Assembly (NCBI GenBank): GCA_031285695.1
Contig: JAITVR010000096.1
Span: forward strand, 1 to 11,492
Source: Prevotellaceae bacterium
GTDB taxonomy: Bacteria; Bacteroidota; Bacteroidia; Bacteroidales; UBA932
DNA length: 11,492 nucleotides
Direction of reading: 5' to 3'
Shown: one piece after another, positions 1-4,745 of the stretch
Numbering within the stretch: the first letter of the stretch is position 1
Layout of the letters: each line of letters opens with the position of its first letter
The notes under the pieces: model-generated
Seen by the model: the letters and a program-made list of their open reading frames with translations, nothing else
What the model was told of the DNA's origin: nothing
The model's database searches: none
Position numbers and translations under genes: made by a program

Positions 1-468
1 GGCTCCAGCATTATGCCGCACAAAAAAAATCCCGATGTGTTTGAGCTCATTCGCGGCAAGTGTAACCGCCTGCAAAGCGTGCCGAATGAAGTCGCGCTGC
101 TGTGCACCAACCTGCCCTTGGGCTACCACCGCGACATGCAGCTGCTCAAGGAAATTATGTTTCCCGCCATTGAGGAAATGCTGAATTGCCTACAAATGGC
201 GGACTTTATGCTGCACAATATTTCGGTAAAAGAAAATATTTTGGACGACAAAAAGTACGATTACCTTTTTACCGTAGAAGATGTAAACCGCATGGCGCTT
301 GAGGGCGTTCCCTTTCGCGAGGCGTACAAAACCGTAGGTTTGCAGGTGCAAAACGGCGAGTATAAGCCAAGCAAAAACGTGCAGCACACGCACGAAGGCA
401 GCATTGGAAATCTTTGTAACAATTTGATTATCAAAAAGATGCAAAACGTTGTGAAAGAAATTCTCTGA
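1..468 (+). CDS. argH: Argininosuccinate lyase, C-terminal part (5' end outside window)
   Basis: This is the last step of arginine synthesis: argininosuccinate is split into arginine and fumarate in the cytoplasm. The frame is open from base 1 and encodes 155 residues up to TGA at 466-468. It begins directly in the fumarase/aspartase superfamily signature, GSSIMPHKKNPD, which forms the flexible active-site loop containing the catalytic serine. The rest, including the NLPLGYHRDMQLLKE stretch and the ILDDKKYDYLFTVEDVNR stretch, matches the C-terminal helical region of ArgH rather than adenylosuccinate lyase or aspartase. Family members are about 450 residues long, so roughly two thirds of the gene lies to the left of the window. 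No other arginine gene is visible downstream; the next 240 bases hold a repeat and a very small gene. Confidence 0.93.
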   Translation, partial: GSSIMPHKKNPDVFELIRGKCNRLQSVPNEVALLCTNLPLGYHRDMQLLKEIMFPAIEEMLNCLQMADFMLHNISVKENILDDKKYDYLFTVEDVNRMALEGVPFREAYKTVGLQVQNGEYKPSKNVQHTHEGSIGNLCNNLIIKKMQNVVKEIL

Positions 469-493
469 TTGAAAATTAGCAATTTCACCCTGC

Positions 494-582
494 TGTCATT
501 CTGAGCAAAGCGAAGAATCTCGAGTTTGCACAATGATGACCGTTATCACAACTTGAGATTCTTCGCTTTGCTCAGAATGACA
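494..582. repeat. 31-bp inverted repeat of the TCATTCTGAGC...GAAGAATCTC type
   Basis: The left arm at 494-524 and right arm at 552-582 are reverse complements at 30 of 31 positions, around a 27-base loop. The arm core, TGTCATTCTGAGCAAAGCGA followed by AGAATCTC, is a dispersed palindromic repeat type that I recognise from many Bacteroidota and other genomes. It lies 25 bases after the argH stop. It could fold into a long hairpin in the argH transcript, but it is not followed immediately by a U-run, so it is more likely a dispersed repeat than a standard terminator. A run of T occurs at 594-601. Confidence 0.85.
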
Positions 583-700
583 ACGAGGATACAGTTTTTT
601 TAGCCGTGCAGCTGTGGCGTATATATTAAATGTTAAAAATAATACCATAATTCCCCGCCCTCGCGTTTTTTAGTTGAACAATCTTCAAAAAAACAAAAAC

Positions 701-705
701 GGAGG
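701..705 (+). promoter_or_regulatory. Strong Shine-Dalgarno sequence GGAGG for the 38-residue gene
   Basis: GGAGG sits 4 bases before the ATG at 710 (GGAGGAATTATG). It is unusual here because the other genes in the window have A-rich leaders without such a match. It fixes the start of the small gene. Confidence 0.65.
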
Positions 706-709
706 AATT

Positions 710-826
710 ATGAAAGTTTCTAACGAATACGAACACGATTTTGCTGAGCTCAAGCAGCTGCTGGCCATTGTAGCCGCCGCCGTAATGCTGTGCGTTACCA
801 TTGTAGTTTCGCGCGTTATGATGTAA
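710..826 (+). CDS. Small single-pass membrane protein, 38 residues, function unknown
   Basis: An ATG at 710 opens a 38-codon frame ending at TAA 824-826. The product has a charged N-terminal stretch (MKVSNEYEHDFAELK) followed by one hydrophobic helix at about residues 17-35 (LLAIVAAAVMLCVTIVVS), then a short tail with one arginine. It looks like a single-pass inner-membrane peptide. Three things support it as a real gene: a strong GGAGG ribosome binding site at 701-705 with ideal spacing, in a genome where most starts lack one; a hydrophobic helix with clean composition; and a rho-independent terminator just downstream. I do not recognise the family. No toxin-antitoxin partner RNA or gene is obvious next to it, and its neighbours (argH upstream, mmpA downstream) do not suggest a role. 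Confidence 0.6.
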   Translation: MKVSNEYEHDFAELKQLLAIVAAAVMLCVTIVVSRVMM

Positions 827-848
827 AAAAAATTGCACCTACACCAAT

Positions 849-882
849 AAAGCAGCGTGGAGAAAATCCGCGCTGCTTTTTT
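849..882 (+). terminator. Rho-independent terminator after the 38-residue gene
   Basis: AAAGCAGCGTGG (849-860) pairs with CCGCGCTGCTTT (868-879), with one G-U wobble around a 7-base loop. A T-rich tract follows (TTTTTTCTTTT). It lies 22 bases after the stop of the small gene, in the right orientation to end its transcript. Confidence 0.85.
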
Positions 883-999
883 CTTTTCAGCAAAAAGAAA
901 TGGTAAAAATTTACGCCTTGTTTCCTTTGATTTTAAAATGAAAATTATAAGCTTATAAACTGAAATTTAAAGTTGAAAATTAAGCTTAAAAACTGAAAA

Positions 1000-1007
1000 T
1001 ACATTTG
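1000..1007 (+). promoter_or_regulatory. Bacteroidota -7 promoter element for mmpA
   Basis: TACATTTG is an exact match to the Bacteroidota consensus TAnnTTTG and ends 32 bases before the mmpA ATG. A good -33 TTTG at the usual spacing is not evident; GTTG at 972-975 is somewhat too far away. The call rests on the -7 match and its position. Confidence 0.5.
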
Positions 1008-1037
1008 CAAATTTCAATTTTTAAACTTAAATTTGCA
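1006..1037. promoter_or_regulatory. Palindrome overlapping the mmpA promoter, possible operator
   Basis: TGCAAATTT (1006-1014) and AAATTTGCA (1029-1037) are perfect inverted 9-mers with centres 23 bases apart, about two helical turns. The left half overlaps the -7 element and the right half ends just before the ATG at 1040. This is where a self-repressing XRE-type regulator would bind. Binding by MmpA is an inference. Confidence 0.4.
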
Positions 1038-1039
1038 GC

Positions 1040-1510
1040 ATGAACACAAGTCAACAAAAGTTGCTCATATTGCAAACAGACAAAAAATTGCACAATTTTT
1101 CGTTGCTAAAAAATGCTGCTGCACCACCTTCGGGTTGGATACGCACCATACGCAGCGCGCTTAAAATGTCGCTACGGCAGCTGGGCGAGCGCATGGGCAT
1201 AGCCGCGCAAAGCGTTCAGCAAATGGAGCTGCGCGAGGCTGACGGAAATATTACCCTCAACACTCTGCGCGAAATGGGCAAGGCGCTCAATATGACGTTA
1301 GTGTACGGTTTTGTGCCCAACGAGGGTTCGTTGGACAAAACGATAGAAAAGCAAGCCGAGCGGTTGGCGCAAAGCGTTGTACAGCGCACCGCAAACAACA
1401 TGAGATTAGAAGCGCAGGGCAACTCACAGAAGCGCCTAAAGCAGGCGGTGCAAGAGCGCACCGCCACCATAAAAAACGAAATGCCGCGCATGCTATGGGA
1501 TTTACGCTAA
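1040..1510 (+). CDS. Mobile mystery protein A: XRE-type helix-turn-helix regulator
   Basis: This 156-residue protein has an XRE/Cro-type helix-turn-helix at about residues 33-90. The fold core is [20 protein letters not shown], followed by the [23 protein letters not shown] segment typical of the 'mobile mystery protein A' family (TIGR02612). The C-terminal third, about 97-150, is charged and helical. Members of this family are almost always followed by a Fic-domain partner, and that is the case here: the mmpA stop (1508-1510) overlaps the Fic start (1495) by 16 bases, indicating translational coupling. A palindrome over its promoter suggests autoregulation. The biological role of the pair is not established in what I know. 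A toxin-antitoxin-like arrangement is possible, with this protein as regulator, but the sequence does not prove it. Confidence 0.88.
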   Translation: MNTSQQKLLILQTDKKLHNFSLLKNAAAPPSGWIRTIRSALKMSLRQLGERMGIAAQSVQQMELREADGNITLNTLREMGKALNMTLVYGFVPNEGSLDKTIEKQAERLAQSVVQRTANNMRLEAQGNSQKRLKQAVQERTATIKNEMPRMLWDLR

Positions 1511-3402
1511 AGTACATATACGGGCAAACGCCGATAGACGAGGAGGAGAAAGAGGGTTTACTCATCAAAACCATTTCGACCAAAGCGGAGTTGGACGAGT
1601 TTGAGCAGCAAAACATAGAGGAAGCCGAGCTGTGGGTGTGGTCGCAAAAATTCAGCAGCGAGCGTATTTTGTCCGAAAAATTTATTTTCGACCTGCACCG
1701 AAAAATGTTCGGCAACGTGTGGCAGTGGGCAGGCACGATACGGAAAACGAACAAAAACATTGGCAAAGACAAATCGCAGGTGGCTATGCTGCTGCGGCAG
1801 CTGCTTGACGATGCAAGGTTTTGGATAGCCAACAAAACCTACGCCGAGGACGAAATTGCGCTGCGCATAAAGCACCGCATTGTTGAGATACACTGCTTCC
1901 CCAACGGCAACGGGCGCCACTCGCGCCTGCTTGCCGATGTTATTGCCAAGCATATTTTTAAGCGAGAGGTGTTTTCTTGGGGTGGAAATATTTTAGGCTC
2001 GGAAAGCGATGTGCGAAAGCAATATTTAGATGCGCTACACAAAGCCGATAATGGAAATTACCAAGCTTTGATTAACTTTGCGCGGCCAAACAACAATAAC
2101 ACAACTTTAGTAAACATGAACTTTGTAGAAGAACTCAAGTGGCGCGGCATGATTCACGACATGATGCCGGGCGTGGAAGAGCAGCTGAAAAAAGAAATGA
2201 CATCGGCCTACGTGGGCATTGACCCCACGGCGGACTCGCTGCACATTGGCCACTTGGTGGGCGTAATGATGCTCAAGCATTTTCAGCGCTGCGGGCACAA
2301 ACCTATTGCGCTCGTTGGCGGTGCCACAGGCATGATTGGCGACCCAAGCGGAAAATCACTTGAGCGTAACCTTTTGGACGAAAAGACTTTACGACACAAT
2401 CAAGAAAGCATAAAAAAGCAGCTGGCCAAGTTTTTGGACTTTGAAAGTGCAACGCCCAACGCCGCCGAATTGGTAAATAACTACGACTGGATGAAGCCCA
2501 TTTCGTTCCTCGATTTCATTCGCGACATCGGCAAGCACATTACCGTAAACTACATGATGAGCAAGGATTCGGTAAAAAAACGCCTCACGGGCGAGGCCAC
2601 CGACGGCATGTCGTTTACCGAATTTACCTACCAGCTGGTGCAAGGTTTTGACTTTTTGCACCTGTACCAAAACAAAAACTGCAAGCTGCAAATGGGCGGC
2701 AGCGACCAGTGGGGCAACATTACCACCGGCACCGAGCTCATTCGCCGCAAAACCGGCGGCGAGGCATGGGCGCTTACCTGCCCGCTCATTACCAAGGCCG
2801 ACGGTGGTAAATTTGGCAAGACCGAAAGCGGCAACATTTGGCTTGATGCGCGCTACACTTCGCCCTACAAGTTCTACCAATTTTGGCTCAACGTGAGCGA
2901 TGCCGATGCCGAAAAGTACATCAAAATTTTTACCACGCTTTCGCAAAACGAAGTTGCAAAGCTAAGCGAAGAGCAAGCCGCCGCACCACATTTGCGACCA
3001 CTGCAAAAGTCTTTGGCAAAAGAAGTTACCTGCATGGTGCACTCCGAAGAGGAGTATAACAAAGCGGTGGAAGCCTCCGAAGTTTTATTCGGCAACGCAA
3101 CTTCTGAGGTGCTGAAAAAAATTGACGAGGAAACTTTTTTATCCGTATTTGAAGGTGTGCCCACATTTGCTGTAGCCAAAGAAAAGTTGTCCATAAAAGC
3201 AGGCGAATTGCTGGCGGTAGAAACGCAAGTTTTCCCCTCCAAAGGCGAATTCCGCAAGCTGGTGCAGGGCGGCGGCGTAAGCATCAACAAGGAGAAGTTG
3301 ACGGACTCCGAATCCGAAATTTCAGCAGAAATGCTGCTCAACGGAAAATACCTGCTGGTGCAAAAGGGAAAGAAAAATTACTTTATAGTAAAGGTGGAGT
3401 AG
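1495..3402 (+). CDS. Mobile mystery protein B (Fic domain) fused in frame to tyrosyl-tRNA synthetase
   Basis: One frame of 635 codons runs from ATG 1495 to TAG 3400-3402 with no stop. Residues 1-197 are a Fic protein of the 'mobile mystery protein B' type (TIGR02613). The catalytic motif is H133[11 protein letters not shown]144, with the histidine and GNGR in place but N137 where classical AMP-transferring Fic enzymes have D or E. I see no canonical S/T-x-x-x-E-G/N inhibitory motif. Residues 198-207 ([10 protein letters not shown]) form an Asn-rich linker. Residues 208-635 are a complete TyrRS. The Fic domain alone has its family's usual length of about 200. The start is chosen by family similarity and by the usual 16-base overlap with mmpA. 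Whether the fused protein is made, or the Fic part simply lost its stop codon on inserting beside tyrS, cannot be decided here. Confidence 0.75.
   Translation: MGFTLKYIYGQTPIDEEEKEGLLIKTISTKAELDEFEQQNIEEAELWVWSQKFSSERILSEKFIFDLHRKMFGNVWQWAGTIRKTNKNIGKDKSQVAMLLRQLLDDARFWIANKTYAEDEIALRIKHRIVEIHCFPNGNGRHSRLLADVIAKHIFKREVFSWGGNILGSESDVRKQYLDALHKADNGNYQALINFARPNNNNTTLVNMNFVEELKWRGMIHDMMPGVEEQLKKEMTSAYVGIDPTADSLHIGHLVGVMMLKHFQRCGHKPIALVGGATGMIGDPSGKSLERNLLDEKTLRHNQESIKKQLAKFLDFESATPNAAELVNNYDWMKPISFLDFIRDIGKHITVNYMMSKDSVKKRLTGEATDGMSFTEFTYQLVQGFDFLHLYQNKNCKLQMGGSDQWGNITTGTELIRRKTGGEAWALTCPLITKADGGKFGKTESGNIWLDARYTSPYKFYQFWLNVSDADAEKYIKIFTTLSQNEVAKLSEEQAAAPHLRPLQKSLAKEVTCMVHSEEEYNKAVEASEVLFGNATSEVLKKIDEETFLSVFEGVPTFAVAKEKLSIKAGELLAVETQVFPSKGEFRKLVQGGGVSINKEKLTDSESEISAEMLLNGKYLLVQKGKKNYFIVKVE
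2073..2080 (+). promoter_or_regulatory. Possible internal promoter element for tyrS inside the Fic frame
   Basis: TAACTTTG matches TAnnTTTG exactly and ends 35 bases before the internal tyrS ATG at 2116, the same spacing seen before mmpA, cysK and the ExbB-like gene. It also encodes Fic residues in the conserved INFAR end, so it may be coincidental. No clear -33 element is present. Confidence 0.3.
2116..3402 (+). CDS. tyrS: Tyrosyl-tRNA synthetase, from its usual family start inside the fusion frame
   Basis: This enzyme charges tRNA-Tyr through a tyrosyl-adenylate intermediate and is normally essential. From the internal ATG at 2116 the product has 428 residues, the usual length, and begins MNFVEEL as in related bacteria. 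The class I signatures are complete: HIGH at 43-46, the tyrosine-pocket GSDQWGNI at 195-202, and the KMSKS equivalent KFGKT at 232-236. A C-terminal S4 RNA-binding domain follows from about 350 to the end ([19 protein letters not shown] region). The bases before the ATG, AACACAACTTTAGTAAAC, form an A-rich leader like others here. The sequence is therefore compatible with independent translation of a normal TyrRS even though the Fic frame is open through it. The cyclo-ligase gene follows after 57 bases and may share its transcript. Confidence 0.93.
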   Translation: MNFVEELKWRGMIHDMMPGVEEQLKKEMTSAYVGIDPTADSLHIGHLVGVMMLKHFQRCGHKPIALVGGATGMIGDPSGKSLERNLLDEKTLRHNQESIKKQLAKFLDFESATPNAAELVNNYDWMKPISFLDFIRDIGKHITVNYMMSKDSVKKRLTGEATDGMSFTEFTYQLVQGFDFLHLYQNKNCKLQMGGSDQWGNITTGTELIRRKTGGEAWALTCPLITKADGGKFGKTESGNIWLDARYTSPYKFYQFWLNVSDADAEKYIKIFTTLSQNEVAKLSEEQAAAPHLRPLQKSLAKEVTCMVHSEEEYNKAVEASEVLFGNATSEVLKKIDEETFLSVFEGVPTFAVAKEKLSIKAGELLAVETQVFPSKGEFRKLVQGGGVSINKEKLTDSESEISAEMLLNGKYLLVQKGKKNYFIVKVE

Positions 3403-3459
3403 TTCACCTTCGTGGGGGTGGCACCCTTTAGGGAGCTACTAACGATACGATTAACTGCT

Positions 3460-4092
3460 ATGAACATTTCCCAACAAAAAAACGCCCTGCGGCAGCAGGT
3501 AAAGCTGCGGCTAAAGCAAATGACACCCCAAGAAATTGCGGAGCAATCGGTCGCGGTAATGGCGCAGGTGGAGGCGCTGGAGGAATTTAAGCGGGCAAAA
3601 AACATTTTGCTCTACGCCTCGCTAAAAACCGAGGTGCAAACGCACAATTTTTTGCAGCGGTGGAGCGGCGAAAAAAATATATACTTGCCCGTGGTGTGCG
3701 GCGAGGTAATGAAGGTGGGGAGATTGCTCGCCTCGCCCCTTTCTCGTCATTGCGAGGAGGAACGACGAAGCAATCTCACGCCATTGGTTGGAGATTGCCA
3801 CGTCGCTCGTTCCTCGCTTCTCGCAATGACGGCAGGTTTACGCCCCGGCGCCTTCGGTATTCTGGAGCCCGAGGCAGCACTTGATGAAATGCCGCTACTC
3901 GACCTTGCTATTATTCCCGGCCTGGCGTTTGATAGGAACAATAACCGCATGGGAAGAGGAAAAGGCTACTACGATAAATTTTTGAAGGTAGAAAACCTTG
4001 TAAAAGTTGGCGTGTGCTTCGGCTGCCAGCTGCTTGACGAGGTACCGCACGAGCCCTTTGATGTGAAAATGGACTACGTGATTGTCAATTAA
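3460..4092 (+). CDS. 5-formyltetrahydrofolate cyclo-ligase with an in-frame palindromic insert
   Basis: This enzyme uses ATP to convert 5-formyltetrahydrofolate to 5,10-methenyltetrahydrofolate, returning it to the folate pool. The 210-residue product shows the family marks: an N-terminal KNALRQQVKLRLKQM helix, ILLYASLKTEVQT at about 49-61, the GAFGILEP motif at 130-137, and the nucleotide-binding NRMGRGKGYYDKF at 162-174. Residues 96-124 (RHCEEERRSN to LAMT) are encoded entirely by an 87-bp palindromic repeat and have no counterpart in normal members. Without them the protein would be 181 residues, the usual size. The insert falls just before GAFGILEP in a stretch that varies among homologues, so activity may be retained. 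The ATG at 3460 is preferred over 3412, which would add 16 residues from intergenic-looking sequence. The stop codon lies in a repeat arm. Confidence 0.9.
   Translation: MNISQQKNALRQQVKLRLKQMTPQEIAEQSVAVMAQVEALEEFKRAKNILLYASLKTEVQTHNFLQRWSGEKNIYLPVVCGEVMKVGRLLASPLSRHCEEERRSNLTPLVGDCHVARSSLLAMTAGLRPGAFGILEPEAALDEMPLLDLAIIPGLAFDRNNNRMGRGKGYYDKFLKVENLVKVGVCFGCQLLDEVPHEPFDVKMDYVIVN
3745..3831. repeat. 87-bp palindromic repeat inserted in frame in the cyclo-ligase gene
   Basis: The left arm at 3745-3777 (from CGTCATTGCGAG to GCAATCTC) is the imperfect reverse complement of the right arm at 3791-3831 (from GAGATTGC to CTCGCAATGACG). The two differ by a few small gaps. The element is 87 bp, exactly 29 codons, and starts and ends on codon boundaries. 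The arm type GTCATTGCGAG...GAAGCAATCTC is a dispersed repeat that I recognise from several bacterial phyla. It differs from the repeat at 494-582. A further GAGATTGC at 3720-3727 may be part of an older or composite copy. Confidence 0.85.
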
Positions 4093-4169
4093 AAATTAGG
4101 AATTAAGAATTAAAAGAGCTCAGCATGACAATAGGTAGCCTTTTCTTTTAATTCCTAATTTTTAATTGA
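4085..4169. terminator. 21-bp AT-rich inverted repeat spanning two convergent gene ends
   Basis: TCAATTAAAAATTAGGAATTA at 4085-4105 is the perfect reverse complement of 4149-4169. The left arm contains the stop of the cyclo-ligase (4090-4092) and the right arm contains the last codons of the minus-strand YhbP-like gene (stop 4148-4150). Its position between convergent genes, with A/T-rich flanks, suits a bidirectional terminator. Its sequence also resembles dispersed AT-rich repeats. The loop contains GCTCAGCATGACA (4118-4130), a near copy of the outer part of the 494-582 repeat. Confidence 0.55.
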
Positions 4170-4633
4170 GAGCTGTACTTTTCGTTGAGGAAGTCGGTAG
4201 CTACCAACGCTTCCTTTTCCCAAGTTAGCTTTTTGCCAAAGCCTAAGCGGTTGTCGGTAAGCTTGGCCCAGGTGGGTTCGAGCACCCAAAAGGTGGTGGA
4301 TATTAGCGCGGCGTAGGGAAAGCGGCGCATGTACGCTTTTTTTGCGCGCTTCAGCAGCTCGCCCTCGGGGCGGTGCACCAGGCCTTGAATTTGCACGCCC
4401 TGAATTTTGCCTATGGCCTCGGTTTCGAGGGCAATGTTGGCGGCCACGCACATGTTGTGCGCCAAATCTTTTACGTGCTTGGTGTTGCTTTCCGATGAGA
4501 ATACGAAGCAATTTTCTTCCTCAAAAAAGGCGTAAAATACGGAGCTGCAGTACGGTTCATCGCTTACGCAGGTGGCAAGCGTGAGCACGTGGTGCGCGTT
4601 GATAACGTCGATAAAAGGTTGGGGAAAATTCAT
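4148..4633 (-). CDS. UPF0306/YhbP-like protein of the pyridoxamine-phosphate-oxidase fold
   Basis: This 161-residue protein resembles Escherichia coli YhbP and the UPF0306 family, which have the split-barrel flavin-binding fold of pyridoxamine 5'-phosphate oxidase. Visible family features are the N-terminal HHVLTLATC strand, a FSSESNTKHVKDL segment near residue 46, IGKIQGVQIQGLVHR near 74-88, YMRRFPYA near 101-108, and the C-terminal DNRLGFGKKLTW motif. The ligand and reaction are unknown for the family; it is not known to be the PdxH enzyme. The start at 4633 gives the expected length. The final residues, about QLKIRN, are encoded by the AT-rich inverted repeat arm and look like an acquired tail. 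It lies 112 bases downstream of the ribonucleotide reductase gene on the same strand, separated by a hairpin. Confidence 0.8.
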   Translation of the reverse strand: MNFPQPFIDVINAHHVLTLATCVSDEPYCSSVFYAFFEEENCFVFSSESNTKHVKDLAHNMCVAANIALETEAIGKIQGVQIQGLVHRPEGELLKRAKKAYMRRFPYAALISTTFWVLEPTWAKLTDNRLGFGKKLTWEKEALVATDFLNEKYSSQLKIRN

Positions 4634-4636
4634 ATA

Positions 4637-4664
4637 GTTGAGAGTTGAAAGTTGAGAGTTGAAA
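4637..4664. repeat. Tandem duplicate of a 14-mer (GTTGAGAGTTGAAA)
   Basis: GTTGAGAGTTGAAA occurs twice, back to back, at 4637-4650 and 4651-4664, just upstream of the YhbP-like start. Thirteen of its bases recur inverted at 4720-4732 (TTTCAACTCTCAA), so the region can form a larger stem around the hairpin at 4681-4711. Confidence 0.7.
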
Positions 4665-4680
4665 ATGATATTTTACAAAA

Positions 4681-4711
4681 TGAGAGTAATGCACCTTTAG
4701 CGTTACTCTCA
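4681..4711 (-). terminator. Hairpin after nrdJ, probable terminator
   Basis: TGAGAGTAATG (4681-4691) pairs with CGTTACTCTCA (4701-4711) at 10 of 11 positions plus one wobble, with a 9-base loop. Read on the minus strand it follows the nrdJ stop by about 35 bases and is followed by TTTTGTAAAATATC. It may separate nrdJ from the YhbP-like gene. The A/T-rich flanks on both sides would allow activity in either direction. Confidence 0.5.
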
Positions 4712-4745
4712 TTTTCAATTTTCAACTCTCAATTTTCCATTAAAA

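Larger units (their letters stand above)
890..1039 (+). other. AT-rich intergenic stretch upstream of mmpA
   Basis: About 150 bases of very AT-rich DNA contain near-repeated segments such as AAGCTTATAAACTGAAAT (951-967) and AAGCTTAAAAACTGAAAAT (982-1000). No gene is visible. The right end holds a probable promoter and a palindrome, listed separately. The base composition differs sharply from the coding regions on both sides. Confidence 0.5.

Noticed and set aside
494..582. The argH-proximal repeat as a CRISPR repeat or standard terminator
   Set aside because: There is only one palindrome with no spaced direct copies, and no U-run follows the stem directly.
3412..3459. Upstream ATG extending the cyclo-ligase by 16 residues
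   Set aside because: The extension reads intergenic-looking sequence, whereas the ATG at 3460 gives a family-typical N-terminus.
3403..3459. GGGTGGCACCC in the tyrS-cyclo-ligase gap as an operator or terminator
   Set aside because: The stem is only five base pairs with a one-base centre and no T-tract, so it is not supportable as a functional site.
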